Shown here piece by piece: positions 7,790-16,140 of a DNA stretch of 64,000 bases. The stretch is taken from NCBI RefSeq assembly GCF_900156175.1, contig NZ_FTMV01000014.1:1-64000 (forward strand), in the 5' to 3' direction. The first letter of the stretch is position 1. The number at the start of each line of letters is the position of its first letter. Source of the DNA: Janthinobacterium sp. TND4EL3. Its GTDB lineage: Bacteria > Pseudomonadota > Gammaproteobacteria > Burkholderiales > Burkholderiaceae_D. A model generated the notes under the pieces. That model searched no databases. It saw nothing but the letters and a program-made list of their open reading frames with translations, and had not been told where the DNA came from. The position numbers and the translations under genes were made by a program.

Positions 7790-8302
7790 ATGCAGCCATC
7801 CCTGAAATACCTGAGCGCCTATTCCGAACAAACGCAAGCGCAAGTGCAGCAGCTGATCGCGCAAGAGAAGCTGGGCGAAGTGTTGCTCAAACGCTACCCG
7901 AACGCGCATGAGGTGCGCAACGACAAGGCGCTGTACCAGTACGTGCAGGAGCTGAAGAACGAGTTCCTGCGCAATGCCGAACCCATCAACAAAGTGGCCT
8001 TCGACAGCAAGATCCACGTGATCCAGCATGCGCTGGGCTTGCATACCTCGATCTCGCGCGTGCAGGGCGGCAAGCTCAAGGCCAAGCACGAGATCCGCGT
8101 GGCCACCATGTTCAAGGAAGTGCCGCTGGAATTCCTGCGCATGATCGCCGTGCACGAACTGGCGCACGTCAAGGAAAAGCAGCACGACAAGGCGTTCTAC
8201 AAGCTATGCACCTACATGGAACCGCAGTACCACCAGTATGAATTCGACGTGCGGCTCTACCTCACCCAGCTCGACCTGTCGGGCCAGCGCCTGTGGTCCT
8301 GA
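7790..8302 (+). CDS. YgjP-like (DUF45) zinc metallopeptidase
   Basis: A 170-residue cytosolic protein with the zincin signature HELAHVKEKQH, in which the two motif histidines, the catalytic glutamate and a further histidine (ARG-free spacing of YgjP/WLM/SprT-like proteins) can be seen. N-terminal helices precede KVAFDSKIHVIQHALGLHT, and the C-terminus is YEFDVRLYLTQLDLSGQRLW. ATG at 7790 gives the best N-terminus; an ATG at 7748 is also in frame. Substrates of this family are unknown. A terminator follows the stop by 25 bp. Confidence 0.8.
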   Translation: MQPSLKYLSAYSEQTQAQVQQLIAQEKLGEVLLKRYPNAHEVRNDKALYQYVQELKNEFLRNAEPINKVAFDSKIHVIQHALGLHTSISRVQGGKLKAKHEIRVATMFKEVPLEFLRMIAVHELAHVKEKQHDKAFYKLCTYMEPQYHQYEFDVRLYLTQLDLSGQRLWS

Positions 8303-8326
8303 GGAGGACGGTGGCTGTGAGCGCAA

Positions 8327-8353
8327 AAAAGCCGCCTGAAACAGGCGGCTTTT
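8327..8353. terminator. Rho-independent terminator, bidirectional
   Basis: A 12-bp stem (AAAAGCCGCCTG with CAGGCGGCTTTT) and AAA loop lie between convergent genes ending at 8302 and 8402. T-rich flanks on both strands support use in both directions. Confidence 0.85.
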
Positions 8354-8401
8354 GCTTTTTGGTGGCTACCGGCGCGGCCGGCGCCAAGTTCCGGCTCGGG
8401 C

Positions 8402-9007
8402 TCAGGCGGCGTTCTTGCGGCGCAGCATGAAGCCCAACAGGCCCAAACCGCCCAGCAGCATGCCATAGGTGGCCGGCTCCGGCACGGCGCTCACGGTGGC
8501 GGCGATATTATCGACCTGGAAAGTATGGAAGGCACCCTCTTTCCACGATGCCGACAGCAGGTTATCGAAGCCCGTGAAGGTGTAATTGCTGAACGTATGG
8601 CTGCCGTTGAGGTTGAACGTCTGCGTCACCGTGCCGCCGCCCACCTGGTGGCCGACGAAGGTCACGTCGTAGGAGCCGGGAAAGCTGACGAAATCGGCCA
8701 GGCTGATGGTGCTCAGCGAAAATGCCGCGCCGTCCGTGCGCTTCAGGGTCGTCGTCGTCAGGGCCAACGCGCCCAGTCCAGCCGAGCCGGCGTAGGCAAA
8801 ATTGCCTTGATGGGCAGAGCTCAGCAGCCCCAGGAAGCTGCTGTTGAAGTCGTAGCCGCTTTCCGAGTACGACGTAAACACGGAGCCGAAGATGCCCGGA
8901 TGTTCCAGCGCATCGAAGCTGATGGTGGTGCTTTGTGCCTGGGCGCCACCGGCGGCGGCAAGAATGGCGGCAACAGCAGTCGCGCGCAAGAGGGTCATAG
9001 GTTTCAA
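8402..9007 (-). CDS. PEP-CTERM sorting-domain exported protein
   Basis: A 201-residue exported protein with a signal peptide (cleavage near AQA-QS, residue about 25), a beta-rich body of unknown function, and a C-terminal PEP-CTERM tail: VPEPATYGMLLGGLGLLGFM followed by LRRKNAA. The tail is the substrate signal for exosortase/EpsH, which is linked to exopolysaccharide production. A TTG at 9007 is preferred because AAAGGA lies exactly 7 nt before it; the ATG at 8998 has no good site. No exosortase gene is in the window. Confidence 0.88.
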   Translation of the reverse strand: MKPMTLLRATAVAAILAAAGGAQAQSTTISFDALEHPGIFGSVFTSYSESGYDFNSSFLGLLSSAHQGNFAYAGSAGLGALALTTTTLKRTDGAAFSLSTISLADFVSFPGSYDVTFVGHQVGGGTVTQTFNLNGSHTFSNYTFTGFDNLLSASWKEGAFHTFQVDNIAATVSAVPEPATYGMLLGGLGLLGFMLRRKNAA

Positions 9008-9252
9008 AATAGCATCCTTTCAAGATGATGAAGTAGCGAGGTCGTGGCAACTTGCAACATGCGGCATCGCAGGGGGCGGCGCCATGCGCCCAGCTGGCGA
9101 TCCGACATGCCTGTCTTGTGAACCAGGCAAGTAGACCACATACTTACATAAAAAGCATCTTGATTTTCAAAAGAACATGCATTAAAGGAAATGTTATCGA
9201 AACATTTTTATCAATCAATTTGTTGAGATTGATCAATTTTCCTGTGTGGAAA
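9008..9252. other. AT-rich intergenic region
   Basis: About 245 bp upstream of the PEP-CTERM gene. Positions 9130-9255 are clearly AT-richer than the surroundings and probably carry its promoter. Short open frames here have no ribosome-binding site or family features. No repeat or RNA gene was recognised. Confidence 0.5.
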
Positions 9253-9283
9253 TAAAAAAGCCATGCACCGGCAGTGCATGGCT
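9251..9283 (-). terminator. Rho-independent terminator of the LOG gene
   Basis: A 10-bp perfect stem (AGCCATGCAC with GTGCATGGCT) and CGGCA loop are followed on the minus strand by TTTTTTATTT. It lies 25 bp after the LOG stop codon. Confidence 0.88.
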
Positions 9284-9307
9284 CCTAATAAAGTTCCATA
9301 CGGAAAT

Positions 9308-9856
9308 TTACGGCGCGCATTCCTTCAGGCGCTGCATCAGTGCAGCAGGATCGGCATCGGCATTCAGGTAGGCCGCGTGTTGCGGGCGGATGAAACCCTG
9401 TTCCTTGCCGTTTTGCACAAATTCCAGCAAGCCGTCATAGAAGCCGTCGACATTGAGCAGGCCGATGGGCTTGGCGTGCAAGCCCAGCTGTGCCCAGGTC
9501 AGCATCTCGAACAGCTCTTCCAGGGTGCCATAGCCGCCGGGCATGGCGATGAAGGCGTCGGACAGGCTGGCCATCATCGCCTTGCGTTCGTGCATGTCCT
9601 TCACGATGAACTGGCGCGTCAAGCCCGTGTGCCCTACTTCGCGCTCGACCAGCTGGGTCGGAATCACGCCCGTCACCTCGCCGCCCAGGCGCAGCACTTC
9701 ATCGGCGATCACGCCCATCAGACCGACCTTGCCGCCGCCATACACCAAGGAAATATTTTCCGATACCAATACGCGCGCCAGCGCGCGCGCCGCCTCCGCA
9801 TAGTCGGCAGAGACGCCCGCATTGGCGCCGCAGTACACACATAAAGCCTTGATCAC
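9308..9856 (-). CDS. LOG-family nucleoside 5'-monophosphate phosphoribohydrolase
   Basis: A 182-residue cytosolic protein of the LOG/TIGR00730 family, which removes the ribose phosphate from cytokinin or other purine nucleotides. Diagnostic motifs are the N-terminal CVYCGANAG, LVYGGGKVGLMG and the catalytic PGGYGTLEELFEMLTW. AAGGAATACCGTG precedes the ATG. It lies 8 bp downstream of the TPR-protein gene and is probably in the same operon. It has the usual length, and annotation as lysine decarboxylase would be a known error for this family. Confidence 0.92.
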   Translation of the reverse strand: MIKALCVYCGANAGVSADYAEAARALARVLVSENISLVYGGGKVGLMGVIADEVLRLGGEVTGVIPTQLVEREVGHTGLTRQFIVKDMHERKAMMASLSDAFIAMPGGYGTLEELFEMLTWAQLGLHAKPIGLLNVDGFYDGLLEFVQNGKEQGFIRPQHAAYLNADADPAALMQRLKECAP

Positions 9857-9864
9857 GGTATTCC

Positions 9865-10638
9865 TTACTCTTTCAGTTCATCAATCGCCGCCTCGACCTC
9901 GAGGCGCTCCTTGGCGTCCAGCGCCACGCACTGGGCCGCCTTTGCATACAGGGCCAGCGCTTCCGCCAGCTTTTTCTTTCCGTCAAGCATGTTCAACGCG
10001 CGCGCATACTCGCTGTGGGCCAGCGCCGAATACGGCGTCAGCGCCAGCGCCGTCTTGAAATGCTGGTAGCCGTCGTCCTTGTTGGCGCCGTAGGTGAGGC
10101 TGCCGATCATGGCGCCGACCTTGTCGATAATTTCCGTATGATAAATCCCAAACGCGATATGCGCTTCCGCATGCATGGGCGCTAGGGTCATCGTGCGGTC
10201 CAGGCTGTTGCGCACGCGTGCGCCCATGCCCTGGGCCAGCGCCTTGACGACGGAAGTACCGAGCGCATAGCGGCCCAGGCTGTAAGCATGCCAGTAGTAG
10301 CCGGCCGGGTTGTCCGGCTGTTCGTTCTGCTGGCGCTCGCAGCGCTCGGCCACTTCCTCGTACATGTCGAGCTTCTGCTTGTCGTCGACTTCCAGGTGCG
10401 TGGCATAGATGCAGGTGGCCTTGTGCGCGACCGCATAGCCGGGCACGCCGATGGCCAGGCCCAGCTTCACGGCCCGCTCGAAGTCCCCGGCGTGGAAGGC
10501 CAGCCAGGCCTGCACCAGCGCCGCTTGCCGGGGAAACGCTTCCACGTCGCCCGCATGCAGGCGCGGCCAGGCCGCCTCCAGGCTTTGCGGGGTGTGGACA
10601 TAGGCGTCGTCAGGATAGGGGAATTGTTTCCAGGCCAT
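9865..10638 (-). CDS. Tetratricopeptide-like cytosolic protein
   Basis: A 257-residue, mostly helical protein without signal peptide. TPR-like helix pairs are visible around residues 40-70 (AWLAFHAGDFERAVKLGLAI), 105-125 and 190-235 (HFKTALALTPYSALAHSEYA). Such proteins act as binding scaffolds; no enzymatic motif was found. AGGAGACACGGT precedes the ATG. It lies between the PhaD-like regulator and the LOG gene on the same strand, so a three-gene transcript is possible. Confidence 0.72.
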   Translation of the reverse strand: MAWKQFPYPDDAYVHTPQSLEAAWPRLHAGDVEAFPRQAALVQAWLAFHAGDFERAVKLGLAIGVPGYAVAHKATCIYATHLEVDDKQKLDMYEEVAERCERQQNEQPDNPAGYYWHAYSLGRYALGTSVVKALAQGMGARVRNSLDRTMTLAPMHAEAHIAFGIYHTEIIDKVGAMIGSLTYGANKDDGYQHFKTALALTPYSALAHSEYARALNMLDGKKKLAEALALYAKAAQCVALDAKERLEVEAAIDELKE

Positions 10639-10703
10639 ACCGTGTCTCCTGTTATAAGGTCATGCCCACGCACCCGGCGGCGTTGGCGCGCCGGGCACGG
10701 CCG

Positions 10704-11375
10704 TCAGTCGTTCTTGAGTTTAGTCACATACTCTTCCGACAACTTACGAAACAACAAATGCGTTTCATTGCGCAGATACGGCCCGATCAGCGACAGCACC
10801 TGGTAGCAGCCGCGCGCCAGCGCATCGGCCATCGACTGCTGTTCGCTGTACTTGCGCGGATTGCGCACATACTCGTACGACAGCCAGTAGGTGGCGACCA
10901 CCACCATGTTCGTCGCCATGGCGCCAATTTCCATGTCCGACGCCTCCAGCGACTGTTCGCTGCGCAAGTCTTCGCACAGCTGCGTGGCCACCTTGATCTT
11001 GTGCGCCAGGATCAGCTTGAAGTGCAGTTCCAGCTTGCGGTTGCGCGACAGCAAATCGTTGAGGTCGCGGTAAAAGAAGCGGTAGCGCCAGATCAGCTCG
11101 AACATCAGGTGCAGGTACAGCCAGACGTCCTCGATATTCGAGCGGCGCCCGTCGGGCACGGTCAGGATGCGTTCGATTTCCGCCTCGAACTGGACGAAGA
11201 TCGAGTTGACGATATCGTCCTTGTTGCGAAAGTGGTAGTACAAATTCCCCGGCGAGATATTCATCTCTTCCGCGATCACGGTGGTCGTGATATTCGGCTC
11301 ACCAAACTCGTTGAACAGGCGCAGCGACAATTCCAGGATGCGTTCGCGGGTACGGCGTGGTGCTTTTTGTAGCAT
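10704..11375 (-). CDS. TetR-family regulator resembling PhaD
   Basis: A 223-residue one-domain-plus-HTH regulator. Residues about 12-60 form the TetR helix-turn-helix (RERILELSLRLFNEFGEPN, then ITTTVIAEEMNISPGNLYYH). The stretches LFNEFGEPN, ISPGNLYYHF and DVWLYLHLMFELIWRYRFFY closely resemble Pseudomonas PhaD, which controls phasin genes. ATG at 11375 was chosen over one 13 codons upstream because it gives the normal family start. It lies downstream of the PhaF-like phasin but is separated from it by a terminator, so it probably has its own promoter. The identification with PhaD rests on recall of the family. Confidence 0.82.
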   Translation of the reverse strand: MLQKAPRRTRERILELSLRLFNEFGEPNITTTVIAEEMNISPGNLYYHFRNKDDIVNSIFVQFEAEIERILTVPDGRRSNIEDVWLYLHLMFELIWRYRFFYRDLNDLLSRNRKLELHFKLILAHKIKVATQLCEDLRSEQSLEASDMEIGAMATNMVVVATYWLSYEYVRNPRKYSEQQSMADALARGCYQVLSLIGPYLRNETHLLFRKLSEEYVTKLKND

Positions 11376-11469
11376 GGCGGGCAATCTCTCTTTGTTCTGC
11401 CTCAAGCATACCACCTAAGATAGCTGCAATGAAACACTACGCCCCATGGCGGGGGCGAAAACAGCAGGC

Positions 11470-11494
11470 AAAAAAAAGCCTGCGCAAGCAGGCT
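11470..11494 (-). terminator. Rho-independent terminator of the PhaF-like gene
   Basis: AGCCTGC-GCAA-GCAGGCT followed on the minus strand by eight T residues. It lies just after the phasin stop codon at 11515 and separates it from the TetR gene. Confidence 0.88.
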
Positions 11495-11514
11495 AGGGGA
11501 GCGTCGGGGCCGGT

Positions 11515-12081
11515 TCAGGCCGGCGGTGCTTTCTTCTTCGCCGCCGGCCTGGCCGCTGGCTTGCCCGCAGGCTTGGCTGCGGGCCTGGCCGGCGCCCTGG
11601 CGGCGGCCGTTTTCGGCGCGGCTTTCGGCGCCGCCTTCACGGCGGGCCTGGCCGCCTTCGCCCTGGCCGTCGGCCTGGCTGCCGGCGCCGTCTTGCCGGA
11701 CAATGCCGCCACCTGCAGGCTCAGGGCGTCGATCTTGGCGTGCAGCGCGGCGATGTCGTTTTGCATGGGCACGCCGATGGTGGCCAGCGCGCGCGAGACG
11801 CGCTCTTCAAACACCTGTTCCAGCCGGTCCCAGGAGCCGCTGGCCTGCTTGCCGACGCCGTCAGCGAGCTTGCTGACGCTGTCGCTGACACCCGCCACCT
11901 TGTCCTCGGCGCGCTTCTGGAATTCCGTGCCTTCCTTTACCAGCTTCGAGAAGACGCGGCCGCCCTCTTCCTGCGCCTTGGCGAACGCGCCCAGGCCCGC
12001 CTGCCAGATCTGCTGCGCGGACGAGCGCACGGCGTTCGCCAGTTCCTTGTCGTCCGCCAGTTCCTTCAGTTTCTTGACCAT
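11515..12081 (-). CDS. PhaF/PhaI-like phasin with Ala-Lys-Pro-rich tail
   Basis: A 188-residue granule-associated protein. The N-terminal ~130 residues form the phasin helix bundle (SSAQQIWQAGLGAFAKAQEE, then GGRVFSKLVKEG, and DRLEQVFEERVSRALATIGV followed by IDALSLQVAAL, a leucine-zipper-like oligomer helix). The C-terminal ~55 residues are AAKPA/KAAPK repeats like histone H1 and PhaF, which bind DNA and help divide granules between daughter cells. GGGAG lies 6 nt before the ATG at 12081. The upstream region has a 19-bp dyad, and a PhaD-like regulator lies next door. Confidence 0.88.
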   Translation of the reverse strand: MVKKLKELADDKELANAVRSSAQQIWQAGLGAFAKAQEEGGRVFSKLVKEGTEFQKRAEDKVAGVSDSVSKLADGVGKQASGSWDRLEQVFEERVSRALATIGVPMQNDIAALHAKIDALSLQVAALSGKTAPAARPTARAKAARPAVKAAPKAAPKTAAARAPARPAAKPAGKPAARPAAKKKAPPA

Positions 12082-12131
12082 CGTCAACTCCCGTCATTTG
12101 CAAGGCCATGTTCGTCATGGATGCTTTTTAT

Positions 12132-12150
12132 TCTAGTGAGCAAAACTAGA
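12132..12150. promoter_or_regulatory. TCTAGT-N7-ACTAGA dyad in the phasin promoter region
   Basis: A perfect 6-7-6 inverted repeat lies about 50 bp upstream of the PhaF-like phasin start, next to an AT-rich -10-like AGAATAAA on the minus strand. Size and symmetry fit a TetR-type operator, and the PhaD-like TetR protein encoded nearby is the natural candidate. Binding is inferred. Confidence 0.5.
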
Positions 12151-12209
12151 GACGGGAGTCTAATCCGACAGGAATCCCGCGTGCACGGTGCGCCAGCGCA
12201 CACGGCGGC

Positions 12210-15200
12210 CTAGGCGGCCGCCTTGACGGGGCCGTGCAGCAAGCCGTGCAGGCGGAAGCCTTCGCGGATATTCTCGCGCAGCACGGCGCCCTTCCACGGC
12301 TTGGTGTAGAAGCGGTCGACGGCGCCGCGGTTGATGGCCGCCATGATGGGCGTCAGGTCGGCAAAGGCCGACAGCATGATGCGGAAGGTGTCGGGGCACA
12401 GGTGCTTGACCCGCTCCATGAATTCCGTGCCGCTCATGAGCGGCATGCACTGATCGCACAGGATCACCTGCACCTTGTGCCGCGCCAGGATGTCGAAACC
12501 CTCGGCGGCCGTCTGCGCCGTCAGGATGCGGTAGCCGTCCTGCGCCAGGAAGTCGCTGAGCACGTCGAGCATGAAGACGTCGTCGTCGACGATCAGCAAG
12601 GTTTGCTGCTCTTCGCTGCCCGCGTCCTGCGGCGCCTGCAGCAGCTTGCCGCCCATCAACATCTGCTCGAACTCTTCCTGCGGCACGGGGCGGCTGAAAT
12701 AATAGCCCTGCATCTCGTCGCAGCCGTGGCGGCGCAGGTAGGCCAGCTGCGCGTCGTTTTCCACGCCCTCGGCGATCACCTCCAGCTTCATGCTGTGCGC
12801 CATGCTGATGATGGCCAGCACGATGGCCGCATCGTCCGGGTTGCTCGTCACTTCGCGCACGAAGGCGATGTCGATCTTCAGCTTGTCGATGGGGAAGCGC
12901 TTCAGGTAGGCCAGGCTGGAATAGCCGGTGCCGAAGTCGTCGATGGAAATCTGGATGCCCAGCGCCTTGAGATTGCGCAAGACGGAGATGGTTTCCTCGG
13001 CGTTCGACATCAGCGAGCTTTCCGTCAGCTCCAGCTCCAGCAGGTCGGGCGCGATGTCGTACTTGCGGATGGCCTTGAGCACTTCCTCTTCCAGGCCGCC
13101 GACAAAGAACTGGATGCCCGACACGTTGACGGACAGGTGCACGGGACCGATGCTGCTGGCGCCCCACTCGCTGATCTTCTTGCACGCCTCGTCGAGCACC
13201 CAGTTGCCGACCCGCACGATGAGTCCCGTTTCTTCCAGCAGGGGGATGAACAGGGCCGGCGACACCATGCCGTGGCCGGGGCGGCGCCAGCGTATCAGCG
13301 CCTCGGCGCCGCTGATGCGGCCCGAGATGATATTCACCTTGGGCTGGAAGAACAGCACGAATTCCTCGTTCTCGATGGCGCGCCGCAGGGCGTTCTCCAT
13401 GTCGAGGCGGGCCATCGACTGCGCATTCATCTCCGCCGTGAAGAAGCGGAAGGCGTCGCGCCCCGCCTCCTTGGCGCGGTACATGGCCGTGTCGGCATAC
13501 TGGATCAGGGTGTCGGCGTCGACGCCGTCGTCGGGATACACGGAAATGCCGATGCTGACCGTCACCGTCACCTCGTGGCCCTGCAGGTCGAAGGGCTTGC
13601 GCATCGCTTCGCGGATCTTGTCGACCACGCCCACGGAATGCTGGGCGCCCTCGGGCAGCACCAGGATGGCGGCAAATTCGTCGCCGCCGAAGCGGCCGAT
13701 GGTGTCGCGCACGCGCAGGCAGTCGACGAGGCGGCTGGAAAACTGGCGCAGCAGGTCGTCGCCGATGGTGTGGCCCAGGGTGTCATTGACGTTCTTGAAG
13801 CGGTCCAGGTCCATGAACAGCACGGCCACGGCCCACTGGTGTTCGGCCGCCTGGGCCAGCGAATGGGTCAGCGAGGCGTAGAACTGGCCGCGGTTCGGCA
13901 AGCCCGTCAGGGTGTCGAAATGGGCCAGCTTCATCAGGCGCTGCTCGGCATCCTTGCGCTCGGTGATGTCGCGCGCCACGGCCACCAGGATCCAGCTCTG
14001 GCCCGAGCGCAGGGTGCGCCGCTGCACTTCCACCGACAGCGGCGAGCCATCCTTGCGCTGCAGCTGCAATTCCGTCATCGGGCCGCCCTGGTCGCCGGCC
14101 AGCAGCTTGTTGTACAGCTCTTCCAGCTGGGTCTCGCCCTCGTGGGCGTGGCCCGGCCCCACGCGCAGGAAATCCTCGCGTTCGAAGCCCAGCATGCGGC
14201 AAGCCGTCTGGTTGACGTCGACGAAGCACATGCCGGCGCGGTCGACGAGGAAAATCGCATCGGCCGTGGCATCCATCGCCAGGCGGAAGCGGCGCAGGTC
14301 TTCATCGAGGCGGATGCGCGCCGCCATGTCCAGGGTCAGCTGCTCGTGATGGCGCTTGATTTCGTCGTACAGCAGCAGGTTGTCGTAGGCGACGGCGATC
14401 TGCGCGGCCACCGTGGCGGCGACGCGCTCGTCGACTTCGGAAAACTCGTTCGCGCCCAGCTTGTCGACCAGGTACAGCCAGCCGTGGCTCCGCTCGCGCG
14501 AGGCGATGGCCACGCCGAGGAAGGAGTGCACGGGCGGATGCGTGTCGGGCAGGCCCAGCGCGGCCGGATCGCCCTTCAGGCCATTCACGCGGTAGGGCTG
14601 GCGCTGTTCCAGCAGCCGGTTCAGGATGCCCACGCGCGGCGCGCTGGCGATGCGCTCCAGGTTGCTCTCGGCGCCGCACGAGGAAAAATAGCTGAGCTTG
14701 TCGGCGTCCGGCTCCAGCACGCCGATGCACGCATATTTCGACACGCAGATATTCTGCGCCACCTTGCAGCCCGCCTCGATCAGCGCGCGCGGGTCGCGTT
14801 CGGCGCCCAGCTCGATGCCCAGCTCGATCAGGGCCGTCAGGCGCAGGCTGACGGCCTGCAGGCTGCCCAGCGAGCGGGACAGGCGCTCCGTCATGATGGC
14901 CAGGTCTTCCGGCACGGCCGCCTGGCCTTCGCCCTGCCCGGCCAGCTGCGAAATCTTCTGGCTCGACGACTCCAGCTCATCGAGGTAGCCGCTGACCTGG
15001 TGGTCGATGCCGGTCAGCTTGCTGCCAGCCTGCCCGGGGACGCCGTCCGGGCGGCCCGGCACCCTGGCCACGGGCGGCATCAGCCCCAGCGCCTCGTTGA
15101 CCGTGCGCACGATGACGTCGGGGTCGGACGGCTTGGGCAGCACCCAGCGCACGCCGCACGCCTGCGCCAGCAGGATCGCTTCCTGTTCGCGGTAGGTGGC

Positions 15201-15839
15201 CGTATAAAAAATGATGGGCACGTCGGCCAGCGCGGGGTCCTCGTGCACGCGCGTGACGAATTCATAGCCGTCCATGTTCGGCATGAGGATGTCGGAAATG
15301 ATCAGGTCAGGGCGCTCCGTGCGCATCAGTTCCAGCGCGTCGGCGCCGTTCGCCGCCTCCATCAGGCGGTGGCCGCCGTAGCCCAGCAAGGCGGTGAGGA
15401 ATTCGCGGTTCAGCACATGGTCATCGACGATGAGTATGCTGGCTATGTCGTTTTTAACTGGCGTCGACGGCGCCCCGGGTAAAAAAGACTCCAGCTCCGC
15501 CACGAACAGGTCCGGCTCGATCGGTTTGCCGATATAGCCATTGAAACCCGCTTCGAGCAGGCGTTCGCGGTCGCCCACCATGGCCAGCGCCGTCACGGCC
15601 AGGGCCGGGATCTTGCGCAGCAGCGGATCTTTCTTCAGTTCGGCCACCACGCCATAGCCATCAAGCTTGGGCAAATGCACGTCGCAAATGATCAGGTCGG
15701 GCACTTCGCTGCGCGCCATGCGCACGCCCTCTTCGCCGTCATAGGCGGCCAGCGGCGTGTACCCGAAGGCACGCAACAGATACACCATCAATTCCATATT
15801 GGTGGCGTTATCTTCGATAATCAGGATTCGTGCGGACAA
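12210..15839 (-). CDS. REC-REC-GAF-PAS-GGDEF-EAL-REC cyclic-di-GMP signalling protein
   Basis: A 1209-residue soluble protein. Domains: receiver 1 (residues 4-120, Asp53, Lys105), receiver 2 (134-250, Asp183), GAF (about 335-490), PAS (about 512-630), GGDEF (630-795), EAL (805-1060) and a C-terminal receiver 3 (1080-1195, Asp1129). The cyclase motif GGDEF (718-722) and its inhibitory site RVRD five residues before it are intact. The phosphodiesterase motifs EAL (846-848), DDFGTGYSS (967-975) and EGVE are intact, so both activities are possible. The start is a TTG at 15839 with GGGGGTG just upstream; the next ATG would destroy receiver 1. No histidine kinase gene is adjacent. Confidence 0.93.
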   Translation of the reverse strand: MSARILIIEDNATNMELMVYLLRAFGYTPLAAYDGEEGVRMARSEVPDLIICDVHLPKLDGYGVVAELKKDPLLRKIPALAVTALAMVGDRERLLEAGFNGYIGKPIEPDLFVAELESFLPGAPSTPVKNDIASILIVDDHVLNREFLTALLGYGGHRLMEAANGADALELMRTERPDLIISDILMPNMDGYEFVTRVHEDPALADVPIIFYTATYREQEAILLAQACGVRWVLPKPSDPDVIVRTVNEALGLMPPVARVPGRPDGVPGQAGSKLTGIDHQVSGYLDELESSSQKISQLAGQGEGQAAVPEDLAIMTERLSRSLGSLQAVSLRLTALIELGIELGAERDPRALIEAGCKVAQNICVSKYACIGVLEPDADKLSYFSSCGAESNLERIASAPRVGILNRLLEQRQPYRVNGLKGDPAALGLPDTHPPVHSFLGVAIASRERSHGWLYLVDKLGANEFSEVDERVAATVAAQIAVAYDNLLLYDEIKRHHEQLTLDMAARIRLDEDLRRFRLAMDATADAIFLVDRAGMCFVDVNQTACRMLGFEREDFLRVGPGHAHEGETQLEELYNKLLAGDQGGPMTELQLQRKDGSPLSVEVQRRTLRSGQSWILVAVARDITERKDAEQRLMKLAHFDTLTGLPNRGQFYASLTHSLAQAAEHQWAVAVLFMDLDRFKNVNDTLGHTIGDDLLRQFSSRLVDCLRVRDTIGRFGGDEFAAILVLPEGAQHSVGVVDKIREAMRKPFDLQGHEVTVTVSIGISVYPDDGVDADTLIQYADTAMYRAKEAGRDAFRFFTAEMNAQSMARLDMENALRRAIENEEFVLFFQPKVNIISGRISGAEALIRWRRPGHGMVSPALFIPLLEETGLIVRVGNWVLDEACKKISEWGASSIGPVHLSVNVSGIQFFVGGLEEEVLKAIRKYDIAPDLLELELTESSLMSNAEETISVLRNLKALGIQISIDDFGTGYSSLAYLKRFPIDKLKIDIAFVREVTSNPDDAAIVLAIISMAHSMKLEVIAEGVENDAQLAYLRRHGCDEMQGYYFSRPVPQEEFEQMLMGGKLLQAPQDAGSEEQQTLLIVDDDVFMLDVLSDFLAQDGYRILTAQTAAEGFDILARHKVQVILCDQCMPLMSGTEFMERVKHLCPDTFRIMLSAFADLTPIMAAINRGAVDRFYTKPWKGAVLRENIREGFRLHGLLHGPVKAAA

Positions 15840-16140
15840 TTAGCACCCCCAATAAAAACTGCATTGACCCATTTTCTGCCTGCGCTCATCTTCCGCTTGC
15901 GCGTGTAACATGATAATCCTACAACATTTTGCCATACATCCCGGTAAATATCTCGCCGGCGGCGTTCAGCGGCATGGCCAGGCGGCCTCAGGAATGGGTT
16001 TCCCGATATCACCTTCCTGACGTTAGCTTAATACAGTACGCCAGTGGAAAACAGCATTTTCTGCCCCTGGCATTGTTAAAAGCAGGCAACAGCAGAGTTA
16101 AAACAGACAGTCTTGCCATGCAGATAAAACACAACACGGT
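15840..16140. other. Intergenic region upstream of the GGDEF/EAL gene
   Basis: About 300 bp between the start of the GGDEF/EAL gene and the stop of the lipase gene, both on the minus strand. Apart from a probable promoter near 15890-15930 for the GGDEF/EAL gene, I see no gene, repeat or RNA. Short open frames lack start sites and family features. Confidence 0.5.

Noticed and set aside
11520-11680. GC-rich imperfect tandem repeats at the end of the PhaF-like gene
   Set aside because: They encode the AAKPA-type histone-like tail normal for PhaF and do not look mobile.
12234-15482. A 1082-codon open frame on the plus strand opposite the GGDEF/EAL gene
   Set aside because: It is the antisense shadow of a clearly real gene. 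Its product is a low-complexity His/Gln/Arg/Val mixture, as expected from reversed GC-rich codons, and has no domain.
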